Shown one piece after another: positions 1 to 8,827 of a stretch of DNA of 64,000 nucleotides. The number at the start of each line of letters is the position of its first letter. Position 1 is the first letter of the stretch. The notes below the pieces were generated by a model. The model ran no database searches. It saw only the letters and a program-made list of their open reading frames with translations, and had not been told where the DNA came from. The stretch lies in assembly GCF_015709515.1 (NCBI RefSeq), contig NZ_JADNQZ010000056.1, forward strand, positions 1 through 64,000, in the 5' to 3' direction. Origin of the DNA: Methylocystis sp. H62 (lineage in GTDB: Bacteria; Pseudomonadota; Alphaproteobacteria; Rhizobiales; Beijerinckiaceae). The translations under genes were made by a program, and so were the position numbers.

Positions 1-17
1 CTCCGACTGAGTCGGAG
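1..17. repeat. Perfect 17-nt palindrome at window edge
   Basis: The first 17 bases form a perfect dyad, with 8-nt arms CTCCGACT and AGTCGGAG around a single G. It lies 10 bases upstream of the IS5-type transposase start. It could be part of the element's subterminal end or of the target, and the window edge prevents a decision. Confidence 0.5.
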
Positions 18-27
18 ACCAGAAGCC

Positions 28-809
28 ATGTCGACACGGATGGACGAGGAAGACTGGGCGCATACGCTCACGGTGTTTCGGGCCTGCCTTTCGCGTCGCG
101 GACGCAAAGGGAAAAACGATCGCCGCTTCCTCGAAGCACTTCATTTCTTCACGCTCCAAAACGTAAGGTGGCGCGCGCTGCCGGAACGGTTCGGACGCTG
201 AAACAGCGTCTGGAAACGCTTCGACCGCTTGAGCAAGGCCGGCGTATTCGAGGCCTTCTTCGACACGCTCGCCTCCATGAGTTCGTCGGCGCATCTGATC
301 CAGATGTTCGATTCAACGATCGTGCGCGCGCACGTATCAGCCGCAGGAGCCAAAGGGGGCAAGACGCGCAGGCGCTCGGACGGTCGCGCGGCGGCTTCAC
401 CACGAAAATCCACGCCAAGTCGGACGCGTCGGGCGACATCATCGCTTTCGATCTGACCGGCGGCGAGGCTGCCGACGCGCCGCATTTCGAAACGCTCCTC
501 GATATCGGGCCGGACATTCAGCCCCGCGTCGTCATCGGCGACAAGGGCTACGCCAGCAAGGACAATCGCGCAGCGGCGAGATCGCGCGGCGTTGCGCCCG
601 TGATCCCGTACAAGGCCAATGAGAAGAACAAGCCCGCCTTCTTCGCGCGCACGCTCTACAAGGCGCGTTCGCGGATCGAGCAGGGCTTCGGCCGGCTCAA
701 ACGATTCAAGCGCATCGCGCTACGCTGCGAGAAGACCGCCAGAAATTTCCGATCTATCGTCAGTTTCGCCGCTGGTCTCTGCTTGATCAAATTCGTCCAC
801 ACGGCCTAG
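28..809 (+). pseudogene. IS5-family (IS427-like) transposase, two-frame, with internal stop
   Basis: This is a DDE transposase of the IS5 family. The first frame starts at the ATG at 28 and shows the family's N-terminal helices (EDWAHTLTVFRACL, then FEAFFDTLASM). The catalytic half lies in the -1 frame: QALGRSRGGFTTKIH, then VIGDKGYASKD, then IEQGFGRLKRFKR, with the stop at 807-809. The frames meet at AAAGGGGG (352-359), a typical -1 slippery run, so the two-frame layout is probably programmed. The damage is elsewhere. The TGA at 199-201 interrupts the first frame where the family sequence FG(R/K)WNSVW would have Trp, so TGG has become TGA. Full-length transposase is therefore not expected unless a downstream start or readthrough is used. 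The terminal repeats could not be defined. Confidence 0.85.
352..359 (+). promoter_or_regulatory. Probable -1 programmed frameshift site
   Basis: The run AAAGGGGG sits where the upstream reading frame (codons AAA GGG GGC) and the downstream transposase frame (codons AGG GGG CAA) overlap. Slipping one base back joins the N-terminal and catalytic parts of the IS5-type protein. Such sites are known in IS5/IS427 elements. No downstream pseudoknot was modelled. Confidence 0.5.
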
Positions 810-811
810 GA

Positions 812-1035
812 CTCTCGAAATACAAAGGTGCCACGACCGCTCCCGGCCCAAAGTCCAAATTCAATTCTTCATCATACCCTATCAAAACGACAGATCCGTC
901 CTCGCAATACGAAAGAATATAGTGACACAGACGAGAGCATGCAAAGTCGTGGGGAGTATGTAAATTTTCGAGGGTTAAGGTCGCTTCTTTGGGAAAGGCG
1001 AGCCTATGCAAAAGCTGGTTTGGCGTGATCTGCTA
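812..1035 (-). pseudogene. Unrecognised gene fragment cut by the IS5 element
   Basis: An open frame of about 70 codons runs leftward without an ATG; a TTG at 1009-1011 is the only near start. It contains recognisable-looking protein text such as FACSRLCHYILSY and VVLIGYDEELNLDFG. It runs into the end of the IS5 element, and its last codons (RPCGRI) belong to the IS. Base composition is more AT-rich than the neighbours. I do not recognise the family. It may be the remnant of a host or island gene interrupted by the insertion, or a chance frame. Confidence 0.25.
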
Positions 1036-1105
1036 CCGTGAAACTGGACCGCTTTTATGTAGAGTTTCCGCGGCCTGATTCCTTGGCTGGCGGGAGTGGA
1101 AGACG

Positions 1106-1237
1106 ATGACGGCGTCGAAATTTTCGGACGCGCAGAAGGCGTTCATCTTGAAGCAAGGCTCGAAAACTCAACTTTCGGGCGGTCCAATGTTGGGGAGCAG
1201 AGCATCAAACGCCGGTTCTCTAATTGCCAGTGGATGA
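1106..1237 (+). pseudogene. IS3-family OrfA N-terminal remnant
   Basis: The ATG at 1106 opens a 43-codon frame. Its first 18 residues (MTASKFSDAQKAFILKQG) match the helix-turn-helix start of IS3-type OrfA proteins. The usual continuation through the HTH is missing, and unrelated residues follow until the stop at 1235-1237. The upstream stretch 1033-1105 resembles a short IS3-type leader. The simplest reading is that the next element (ISKra4-like) inserted into or replaced the body of an older IS3 copy. Confidence 0.45.
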
Positions 1238-2628
1238 AAGTTCAGCGGCAGGTCAGGCGGGTGAAACTCGTCACTGATCTTGGGGACGGAGCGCCAGAAA
1301 TCGACGTCGAAGTGGCCCAGATCGAAAGAGACGATTTTGCTGTTCCTGAAACGCTTGGCCTTTCGCTCGCTGAAGTGAAACGCCGCGCGCTGCTATTCAA
1401 ACGAAAATGGTCCGCGCGCAGACAGCGACGATGGGCGAGCGCTTCCGTTGCTGTACACATTGCGGATCGGACTTGCCCAGCAAAGGTTACAGATCCGTCA
1501 CGTTTCGATCGCTGTTCGGCGACGTGCCGCTTCGAGTTCGTCGGTTCGCGAACTGCCAATGCCGTCGGGCCGCGGAAGAACCGAGAAGTTTTTCGGCGTT
1601 GACGCTTGAAGGCGGCTTAGCGCCGGAACTCGCCTATGTGACCGCCAAATTCGCCGCGCTCGCGCCGTTTGCGAAGGTGGCTGATTTGCTTGCAGAATTG
1701 TTGCCCGTCGGTGGAGCCGTCAACGCAGGTACAGTGCGCAATCGAACCCGCCGTGTCGGTGAGCGTATCGCGCGGCTGCGTCCCGAAGGAGCCGCAGACC
1801 CCGACATTGATGCGGTAACTCCTGCAGTGGTGATCGGCCTCGATGGGGGCTATCTGCGCAGCCGGCATCGGCGCCCCGAACGGAATTTCGAAGTGATCGC
1901 AGGGAAGGCGCTCAATCTCGATGGTTCCCAGCACCGGTTTGCTTTTGCACGCAACGGCAATTCCACGAGTGAGTTTGCTAACGCGGTTGTGAGCGCTGGC
2001 ATCCGTCTCGGCACGCCAGCGACGGTGCTGTGCGATGGCGACCCCGGACTATGGAAGCTACAACGGCAGGTGATGCCAGAGGCAAATCTCGTCCTTGACT
2101 GGTTCCATATCGCCATGCGTTTTGAACACGCCTTGCAGGCGGCGCGCGGCCTTGGCGCCGGCACTTGCAGCGACTACCTCCAAGGCCATCCAATCCGCAA
2201 ACTCGAGAGAGCCAAGTGGAAACTTTGGCATAGTCGTTCAAGCGCATATCTTGGGCGCTTGGCGCGCCTGACGCATTGGGTTGACGCCACTCATGTCAGA
2301 GATGTCAAAGGCGCGCCCGCAGTTCGGCGACACATCAACGACCTGATTGAGTATCTCTCCGCCAATAAACCTGCGCTCGTGAACTACGGACGGCGACGCC
2401 GTGATCGGCTGCCGATTTCAACCGCCTTTGTCGAAAGCGCAGTCAACGAAAATCCTGTCAAAGCGCATGATCAAGAAGCAGCGGATGCGATGGAACAGGT
2501 GGACCGTGCAGCCCTTCCTCGACGTGCGCGTCGCCGTTCTCAACAAAACACTCGCCGGTTCGTTCAGGCGCCTCTATCCAGATTTCCAACCAGACAACGA
2601 AAACGATCCCGTGCGTCTCGCAGTCTGA
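1234..2628 (+). pseudogene. ISKra4-family transposase, two frameshifts
   Basis: This is a large DDE transposase of the ISKra4 type. The ATG at 1234 opens the N-terminal part (VKLVTDLGDGAPEIDVE, VPETLGLSLAEVK). Around 1378-1392 the coding sense moves to the -1 frame, which then carries a zinc-finger-like CCTHCGSDLPSKGY, the catalytic-region text VIGLDGGYLRSRHRRPERN, and VLDWFHIAMRFEHA. At the A-run 2448-2452 an extra base restores the first frame, giving LSKRMIKKQRMRWNRW and ending in NDPVRLAV at 2628. Two compensating indels in a single-ORF family mean the gene is dead. The element lies inside the IS-rich left part of the island. Confidence 0.85.
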
Positions 2629-2780
2629 CGAACCCCACAACCTTGCATGCTCCAAGACGTAAAGACAGCAACTCCAGGGTGGGCCTCTAGAGGGAGCATG
2701 TCTGGACGGCCCCCGTCGGTCAAGGGGTTCCTTTTGGTTCTGCACATCTCGGGCGCGGTCATGTCTACGGCCCGCTTGTG

Positions 2781-2796
2781 AAACGGCATGCCGTTT
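2781..2796. repeat. Perfect 16-bp palindrome AAACGGCATGCCGTTT
   Basis: This is an exact inverted repeat with no spacer. It lies between the ISKra4 remnant and the accessory cluster, directly next to an IS21-like end. It may be a transposon end, a recombination site or an operator. There is no evidence beyond the symmetry. Confidence 0.55.
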
Positions 2797-2840
2797 GACC
2801 CCCTATCGGCTTCCAATCAGCTTCCAAGCGTGACCCCACC
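2795..2840. mobile_element. Possible IS21-family terminal sequence
   Basis: The stretch has two copies of TGACCCC about 35 bases apart, around TATCGGCTTCCAATCAGCTTCC. IS21-type ends typically carry such repeated TGACCCC-like blocks. No istA or istB coding sequence is adjacent, so this would be an orphan end left by deletion. The assignment rests on memory of the family's ends and is weak. Confidence 0.3.
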
Positions 2841-2899
2841 AAGACGTCGACGGCTTGCTGTTTCGACGAAGGAATTTTACCATGATGGGGGTAACACAC

Positions 2900-3709
2900 C
2901 TACTGCACCGGGCTCAGCGTGAGTCGCCGCGCCTCCAACGGTGTCACGAGCGGCGGAATCGACACGTAATGGCCGGGATCCGCCCGACCGAGACAGCGGG
3001 GAAAACGCGCGGCAGGCTCGATGCGGCGCAAATCGGCCGCAGCCAGATCTGCGCCGAACATGAGCGCGAAGGTCTCGCCGGTCAACAGCATGTCCCACAC
3101 CAGATGTATGCGCGTTGCCGGCCCAGGATTAGTGGCGTCGTGGACGCAGCCCTGGTTGAAATAATAGATCGAGCGGGGCAGGAATCGGAACGCTTGGCCA
3201 TCGAGCTGCATGCGCGCCTGTCTATGGGAGCGTATCGGCAGGTGAAATCGCGCCCGCACCGCCGGCGCGCCGGCCCGGCTCATGAACAGGCTATGCTCCT
3301 CGTGCAAAGCGAGAGCCGAATTCGGCCCTAGAAGGTTGACGCGGAAGTTGATGCTGTGCGGAAAGAGAGCGATAAAGCTTGCAAGGCTCGGATAGGTTTT
3401 GCTGTGATGGAACCGTTTGCCCAGACAGGACAGGTCGTGATCGTCGCGATAATCGGTGAAATCGCCGCTGCGATTGAGCAAGCTGAATTGCCGGACGCAG
3501 CCTCGAGGCCGCGCCCAATGCGTAACATGTCCGCACTGCTGCACGTCGGAACCGGTTTCGGCGGCGCATAGGCGGTCGATTTCGCCGCGCAGCGCCAGGG
3601 AGAGATTGCGTTCGAGGGTGAACAGCCGCAAACAGCGTATGCCGCCGGCGTGGTAGTTGCCGTCCCGAATCCCGCCGAGCAGCCTATCAACTTCAGTCAC
3701 CATCTCCAT
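2900..3709 (-). CDS. Aspartyl/asparaginyl beta-hydroxylase-like Fe(II)/2OG dioxygenase
   Basis: This 269-residue protein has the cupin-type layout of the Asp/Asn hydroxylase family (PF05118-like). A first metal-ligand region lies at 131-139 (SALALHEEH). The second His is in GCVHDATN (His190). A 2-oxoglutarate-binding Arg lies in RIHLVWD (Arg200). The ATG at 3709 or the one at 3703 is the likely start, since both follow GGGAGA and overlap the end of the upstream pyruvyl-transferase-like gene. A longer frame exists but would overlap that gene by over 200 bases. The substrate is unknown. The neighbours suggest it hydroxylates a peptide, sugar or lipid built by the cluster. It is the last gene of a leftward operon. 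Confidence 0.75.
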   Translation of the reverse strand: MEMVTEVDRLLGGIRDGNYHAGGIRCLRLFTLERNLSLALRGEIDRLCAAETGSDVQQCGHVTHWARPRGCVRQFSLLNRSGDFTDYRDDHDLSCLGKRFHHSKTYPSLASFIALFPHSINFRVNLLGPNSALALHEEHSLFMSRAGAPAVRARFHLPIRSHRQARMQLDGQAFRFLPRSIYYFNQGCVHDATNPGPATRIHLVWDMLLTGETFALMFGADLAAADLRRIEPAARFPRCLGRADPGHYVSIPPLVTPLEARRLTLSPVQ

Positions 3710-4487
3710 TCTCCCGGCAAGCCGCTTGCCTGAAGGGGCAGCTCCGCCACAAGGCCTCGGTGTCCAGACTGGCGGGAGACCAGGCTTTGCTCGCGAGCGA
3801 AGCGAAACCGGCGCAGTCGTCGGCGAGGTGCGCCGCACTCGGCGGCTCGACGCCGAGCGCGGCGTAATGATCGTGGAACTTACTGCCGTCGCCCGAGGGG
3901 AGGTCGCGGAAGCTGACCCAGGCGGCCGGCACACCATAAGCGTGGCTGACGATCAGCCCGTGCAGTGAAGACGACAGGACCCACTCGCTGCGGCAAATCT
4001 GAGCGACGACCTCCTCGATTCCGGCCTGGATGTCGATCAGCACAAGCCCCGGCGGCACCCTGCCCCCGAGCCGCGCGAGGTCGGAGAAATGCGCGACCAG
4101 CGACGGGCCTTTACGCTTTAACGCGGGAGGCGGCAGGAAGCGCGGGAGCAACAAGGCGGGATCGCCATAGACCTCCGGGCAATCGGCACCGCAGGCGCGC
4201 GCGCGCCGTCCGCTCAGCGGCCCGCGCACGGCGAGAAGCCGCGCGGCAGGAGAGACGTGGTCGTCGGCGTTCATGACGCCACTGCCCCAAACCGTGCAGC
4301 GGGCGGTCGCGAAGGCGAGGATGCTCCCGGTTACGAAAAGCTTATCGCGCGGGTCCTCGGGCAACGCGAAATGGGGAGTTCGTCCGGTGATCCGGCGGAT
4401 CAGCCAGGGCGTGAGGGCGTCGCCGAAATTCGGCCGGCTCGGAATCCGGCACCAGAAGGCGAGAACGGGTCGGCTGGCCTGCTTCAT
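3693..4487 (-). CDS. Polysaccharide pyruvyl transferase-family protein
   Basis: The 264-residue protein resembles the pyruvyl-transferase fold (PF04230, CsaB-like). It opens with FWCRIPSRPNFGDALTPWL, has VWGSGVMNADD and RLLAVRGPLSGRRA, and ends with the typical SSLHGLIVSHAYGVPAAW. Members add ketal pyruvate to glycans or act as related sugar-modifying GT-B enzymes. The start at 4487 shares ATGA with the stop of the upstream glycosyltransferase-like gene, so the two are translationally coupled. It points to a cell-surface or secreted glycan as the product of the cluster. Confidence 0.82.
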   Translation of the reverse strand: MKQASRPVLAFWCRIPSRPNFGDALTPWLIRRITGRTPHFALPEDPRDKLFVTGSILAFATARCTVWGSGVMNADDHVSPAARLLAVRGPLSGRRARACGADCPEVYGDPALLLPRFLPPPALKRKGPSLVAHFSDLARLGGRVPPGLVLIDIQAGIEEVVAQICRSEWVLSSSLHGLIVSHAYGVPAAWVSFRDLPSGDGSKFHDHYAALGVEPPSAAHLADDCAGFASLASKAWSPASLDTEALWRSCPFRQAACRENGDGD

Positions 4488-5209
4488 CGCGCGTCGGCGC
4501 GCGCGCGGATGGCGCATCTGATTTCCGGCGTCAGTCCGCCCCAGCTCCAGTGCCAGTCGCAGCAAGGCCGTGGAGCCGCGGCCGTTCCCGCGACGTGGAA
4601 GCTGAACTCCTCGCGATGGAAGCGCCAAGCGTAGGCGCCGAGGACGTTGAATTCGGAAAAGCCGCGCAGCGGGCGCGAGAGCACATAAGCGTCGAGCGGC
4701 GTTCCATGTCGTTCGAGTCCGTGATCCCGCACCGCCTTGTAAAGTCCGCGGGGAAAGACGAAAGGCGGTTGCTGCATGTAGTCGTGGAGCGCCGCGAAGC
4801 CCAAGAAATCCTCGACGGGCGTACGCCAGGGATAATGCCGGCCGAGTTCGCTCACCGGCTTGGCGATGAGAAATGGCCGACCTTGCGGATGCAGGTCTTC
4901 CGGCGTTATCTTGCGCGAAAAGATGCAATCGGCGTCCACATGCGCGATGTAGTCGGCGTCGGTATAGGCGTCGGCGAACAATTTTGTGAGTTGCTGGCCG
5001 AGATAGTCGTCCTTGTAGTCGGGGCATGCAACGACGCGTATTTCCATTTCGGGCAGCCTCGCGTGGCGAAGCCAGGGCAGAGTCGATTTCGGCACGACCA
5101 CTACGGTTTCGCTGAAGCCACGGCAGTGGAGACGGATCGCCTGCAGGCAATAGCGCAGCCACTCCAGATCCTTCCAGTAGGTGCGGATGAAGATGGCCGT
5201 GCCGGTCAT
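4484..5209 (-). CDS. Glycosyltransferase-like protein (DUF6492-type)
   Basis: This 241-residue protein starts TGTAIFIRTYWKDLEWLRY and carries a DxD-type nucleotide-sugar/metal motif in HVDADCIF (residues 90-97). Further conserved-looking blocks are LGQQLTKLFADAY and WHWSWGG near the end. This matches GT-A-like proteins annotated as DUF6492 or capsule-type glycosyltransferases. The donor and acceptor cannot be told. It starts 41 bases downstream of the sulfotransferase-oxygenase fusion gene and overlaps the next gene by 4 bases, so it is part of one operon. Confidence 0.72.
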   Translation of the reverse strand: MTGTAIFIRTYWKDLEWLRYCLQAIRLHCRGFSETVVVVPKSTLPWLRHARLPEMEIRVVACPDYKDDYLGQQLTKLFADAYTDADYIAHVDADCIFSRKITPEDLHPQGRPFLIAKPVSELGRHYPWRTPVEDFLGFAALHDYMQQPPFVFPRGLYKAVRDHGLERHGTPLDAYVLSRPLRGFSEFNVLGAYAWRFHREEFSFHVAGTAAAPRPCCDWHWSWGGLTPEIRCAIRARADAR

Positions 5210-5250
5210 TGCCTCGGCCTCATCTCAGCTTGCATCGAAGACGATCCCTT

Positions 5251-7329
5251 TCAGTTCAAGGTCTCGCCGAATTTGGACGGCACGTAATGGTTCAGGAGCG
5301 TCGTGAGTGCGAGGCAAGGCGCGGGCGCGCGTTCGCGCCAGTGCGGCATGTCGTGGCCGCAGAACAGCACGGCGTCGCCTAGCGCGGCGGTCACTTCGAC
5401 GCTGCCGTCGACAGTTTCGAAGTGGATCGGCCAATCCACGGATCGGCCGCCGCTCTCATCGATGACGAAGGAGAGCGTGTAGACGCACTGCTTGCGGTCG
5501 AAATGGGGATCCAGCTCGGCACCGCTTTGATAGGCGGACACATAAGCGTAGGACGGAACGACCTTCTCGCCGGCAAGTTCGGAGACGAAGTCCCATAGTT
5601 GGTATTGGACGAATTGGGCCATGGCTTCGTTGTGCCAGCCATGTCGCCGCTCGACCTGATCGTCGCCAGCTGTCCAGAGGTCCGAGGCGATCATCGTCCG
5701 GTAATAGCGGGCGAGCGCCTGGGTGTGCGGACTTCCGATGAGACGAGGTATGACGCAATATCCGGATCGAGCGATCGTGGCCTTGAGGGCCTCCCGGGTC
5801 CTGGCGGCGGATTCCTCGCCCCCACGGCGCTCGGCCTCCGTGGCGACGATTCCGGCGGCGTGAAGTTGCGCCAGCTCTCCGCCAAGATTTGGCGCCGGCC
5901 GGCCGGCTTCAAGGCGGCGATACAGGAGGGCCTGCTCGCGGGGCGCCCAGAACGGAAGGTAGCTTTCCGTCAGCGCGGAGCGCACCCAGAGGATCGGTTG
6001 ATCACCAAGGAAACGGCCGCGGAAGCGCGCGCTGCCGGCGAGTCCCAACGGAATGCTGTTGCCCATTTGGTAACGAAAGCTCGGATCGACGATCAGCTCC
6101 TCGGACGCCGCCGAAGCTGTGGGCTGCACGTCGCGCAGGAAGCAGGCGAAGCGGACGCCCGGGATTTCGATCGTCTGCGGCGAGGCGATTGCGGCGGGGC
6201 GCTCCTGCAGATCAAGGCTGCGCAGACGTCCGCCGAGGCTGCGGACCCTATTTTCCAGTCGTCCGGCGTCGAGCGCCGGGTTCCGTCGCCATTTCAGCGA
6301 CGACGGCGGCGATATCGTGGTCGCGCTAAGCGCCGGCGTTCGGTCGAGGAAGGCCTCAAATTTCGCATCCGTTTCAAGGCCGAGGAAACGGCAGAGCCGC
6401 AGCGCCGTTCGCTTCGGGGCGGCGATGAGTTCGTTATAATCGACATGCGCCCAGCGGTTGCGGTCCAACCCGTCGAGATCGTCGAGCGCATGCCGATACG
6501 CCGACGCCCATTGGGCGGTAACGACGTCTTGAAGGGAGCGCCCGGCAAGCCGCCGCCACTCGGGCGGCAGAAGAAAACACCACTTACCGTCCGGCCAGTC
6601 CGGCAGCTCCAGGAACCTGTCGAAGCCGCCATGACGCCAAGCTTCCATCAGGCTGCTGACGCTCTGGCGCGCATCGCGATGCAGGAGGATGAAGAAGCTG
6701 TCCGGAAAGGCCTGCGCCAGGAATGAAACCCGCAGGGCGTTCTCGGTCGTCTTGTCGAGAATGCGAAGCTGGGCCGGACCGGTTCCGGCCGGCAGGGCGT
6801 CCAGCTGCTGACCGGAGCGGTCGCGCAGGTCGAACATGAGGCCGGCGCGCAGGATCTCGGCGACATCCCCGCCGGCGTCCTCGTCGGTCAGCCGATCCGA
6901 CGTGAAGCCGCGTTCGGCAGGGTGAAGGCCGACGATCCCCTCCACCGCCCCTTGGCCTTCGCTGCCCTGTGTCCACAGCCCCGGCGCTTGCGCGAGAAGG
7001 TCAAACAGAAGGGTGCTGCCCGAGCGGGGCGCTGCGATGATGAAGACGGGCCGGTCGAGCTTGCCGCCCCTGGCTGAGTCGGCCACGACGGGAGGCGGCG
7101 TCTCTCCGAGACGAGCCGAAAGCAGGCGATATGCGGGATCGGCTTGGAAGGACTGCAAGTCCGCCGAGTCCCGGACCAGATAGAAGCCGCGCAGCGCGCG
7201 CGCCTCCAGCCGCCATTGCCGCGCCAGAAGGCCGGCAAGACGCGGCGCCGGCAGAGCGACCGTGGTCCTCCACGCGCCCCGCGCCGCGAAGGCGTCAATT
7301 CCGTCCCAGCCCAGCCGCACGCTGTGCAT
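5251..7329 (-). CDS. Sulfotransferase fused to a 2OG-Fe(II) oxygenase
   Basis: This 692-residue protein has two catalytic parts. The N-terminal third is a PAPS-dependent sulfotransferase. Its 5'-phosphosulfate loop is in PVFIIAAPRSGSTLLFDLL (94-112), and its 3'-phosphate motif is in LLHRDARQSVSSL (216-228). The C-terminal domain is an Fe(II)/2-oxoglutarate oxygenase. It has the His-x-Asp pair in PHFDRKQ (His609, Asp611), the second His in GHDMPHWRE, and basic or aromatic residues beyond for cosubstrate. A middle segment (about 370-540) of unknown role links them. GGAGG stands 8 bases before the ATG. The protein probably hydroxylates and sulfates the same acceptor, which is not known. The joining of these activities in one chain is unusual. 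Confidence 0.83.
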   Translation of the reverse strand: MHSVRLGWDGIDAFAARGAWRTTVALPAPRLAGLLARQWRLEARALRGFYLVRDSADLQSFQADPAYRLLSARLGETPPPVVADSARGGKLDRPVFIIAAPRSGSTLLFDLLAQAPGLWTQGSEGQGAVEGIVGLHPAERGFTSDRLTDEDAGGDVAEILRAGLMFDLRDRSGQQLDALPAGTGPAQLRILDKTTENALRVSFLAQAFPDSFFILLHRDARQSVSSLMEAWRHGGFDRFLELPDWPDGKWCFLLPPEWRRLAGRSLQDVVTAQWASAYRHALDDLDGLDRNRWAHVDYNELIAAPKRTALRLCRFLGLETDAKFEAFLDRTPALSATTISPPSSLKWRRNPALDAGRLENRVRSLGGRLRSLDLQERPAAIASPQTIEIPGVRFACFLRDVQPTASAASEELIVDPSFRYQMGNSIPLGLAGSARFRGRFLGDQPILWVRSALTESYLPFWAPREQALLYRRLEAGRPAPNLGGELAQLHAAGIVATEAERRGGEESAARTREALKATIARSGYCVIPRLIGSPHTQALARYYRTMIASDLWTAGDDQVERRHGWHNEAMAQFVQYQLWDFVSELAGEKVVPSYAYVSAYQSGAELDPHFDRKQCVYTLSFVIDESGGRSVDWPIHFETVDGSVEVTAALGDAVLFCGHDMPHWRERAPAPCLALTTLLNHYVPSKFGETLN

Positions 7330-7465
7330 CTGTCATCCTCCAGGATGCATGCCGGGCGACCGATTGGATGTTTCAAACATGGCAGGGCGTCCAACGATCC
7401 ACCCGAAACTACGGGGGAGACGGGGACCACCGGCCGCCGCCGCCTCCTGTCCCTTGTCACGCCCG

Positions 7466-8827
7466 TCAGTCGCGCCGGTGAATCCAGCCGTTGACGGTGA
7501 ACCTCGAGTCCCCGAATTCGCCGCTCGGCACCCGCACCGGTAGAACTTCGTGGTCATTGGCGCTGGCGAAGAAGAACAGCGTGTCCTGCCGCGGCGACAA
7601 CGTCTGGAAATGATCCGCAGGCAGGAGCTGTCCGGCGACCATTTTCTTGCCGTAGATGCGTAGTTCGCCGCCAGAGAACCGGCGCGGTTCGCGGAAGAAA
7701 TGATAAGCGAAAGAGACCTCGCGGGTGCTCTTGGAACCGGTGTCGGAATGGAGACGGTAGAAATCGCCATTGCCGCTCGCCGTTATCTGCATTTCGATCT
7801 GGCCGACCGGGAAACCCGGAAGTTTCAGCTTCTTGAGCGCCGGCTCCAGATGCTGCGTCAGCGCTTTCGCGAAGACATCCTTGAACGGGCCGAGATCGTC
7901 CAGCGTTCGCGCGCGGCGGACGACCTCGTCAACCGAGGCGCAATCGCTGGCGTCCCGAACGACCATCGCCGGCGTAAATCTCGATTCCGACGCCAGCGCG
8001 TACTGCATTAACTGATCGCGAGCCGGCCCAAGCATATTTGCGAAGCTGACGACAAACTCCACCTCGGAGATCGGATCGACTTCCCATCGTCCGGTGCCGC
8101 TCGGCACGCCGCCCGGCTTGCCGGCATGACCGCCGCGCACGAGGCGGATGATTTCAGAGGCGAGGCCTTCCGTGCCGAGCCATTCCGCCAGCGATCCCAT
8201 ATAGATAGTCTGATGGAAATACGACTGCGCCGCCAAGGCCCGACTGTCGATCGCGTGAGCGAGCAGGTCGGGCGTCGGTGTGTTGGCAATGCCCAGCGCC
8301 TCCTGAACCTTATCGACCGCGGCGCGATACGTATGATAGCGGGCGTGGGGCGTGACGAAGACATCCTCGGTCTTTCCGAAGCCGCTTTGCGTCAGGACGT
8401 GGTCGGCGAGGGTCGAATGCTCGGCCGCGAGATAGCAAATTTCGGCTCTCGGATGCGCCGAGAGCTGGTCCAACGCCTCTTTGTAGACGGCGCTGATGAG
8501 ACCGATGTTGGTCAACTCCTGTGGTAATGTGTAGACTGGCGAGACAGCATAGCTGCCGTCGGCGATGGAATGGGTCACGCATATCGCAACGATCTCGCGA
8601 GAGCCGAGCCCCCAAGGTGGCCACGGCCGGTCGCGCACCGCCGCGACGATCCTGGCGTCGCCTTCCGCAAGGGTCGGCAGAAGGAACTCGTCGATGAGAT
8701 GTGGCGCGCCCAAGCGGCGGGCGAACTGCCGCAGCGCCGCCAAAATTTGTGCATTCAATTCTTCGAAAACGTCGATCCGGGTGACTCTGTTGCCAGCGTC
8801 GAAGAAATGTTCGTTTTCTCTCAGCAT
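7466..8827 (-). CDS. Multidomain prolyl-hydroxylase-like 2OG-Fe(II) oxygenase
   Basis: The C-terminal 100 residues of this 453-residue protein are a complete Fe/2OG oxygenase site: FYRLHSDTGS (His360, Asp362), GGELRIYG, NDHEVLPV (His426) and FTVNGWIHR (Arg443). The N-terminal 150 residues look like an acyltransferase-type (GNAT-like) fold, with text such as EICYLAAEHSTLADHVL, but no catalytic residue can be assigned with confidence. The middle contains a predicted helical segment. GGAG lies 10 bases before the ATG. It is separated by 136 bases from the sulfotransferase fusion downstream and is divergent from the glycosyltransferase at 8933. The product is likely a tailored peptide or glycan. 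Confidence 0.72.
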   Translation of the reverse strand: MLRENEHFFDAGNRVTRIDVFEELNAQILAALRQFARRLGAPHLIDEFLLPTLAEGDARIVAAVRDRPWPPWGLGSREIVAICVTHSIADGSYAVSPVYTLPQELTNIGLISAVYKEALDQLSAHPRAEICYLAAEHSTLADHVLTQSGFGKTEDVFVTPHARYHTYRAAVDKVQEALGIANTPTPDLLAHAIDSRALAAQSYFHQTIYMGSLAEWLGTEGLASEIIRLVRGGHAGKPGGVPSGTGRWEVDPISEVEFVVSFANMLGPARDQLMQYALASESRFTPAMVVRDASDCASVDEVVRRARTLDDLGPFKDVFAKALTQHLEPALKKLKLPGFPVGQIEMQITASGNGDFYRLHSDTGSKSTREVSFAYHFFREPRRFSGGELRIYGKKMVAGQLLPADHFQTLSPRQDTLFFFASANDHEVLPVRVPSGEFGDSRFTVNGWIHRRD

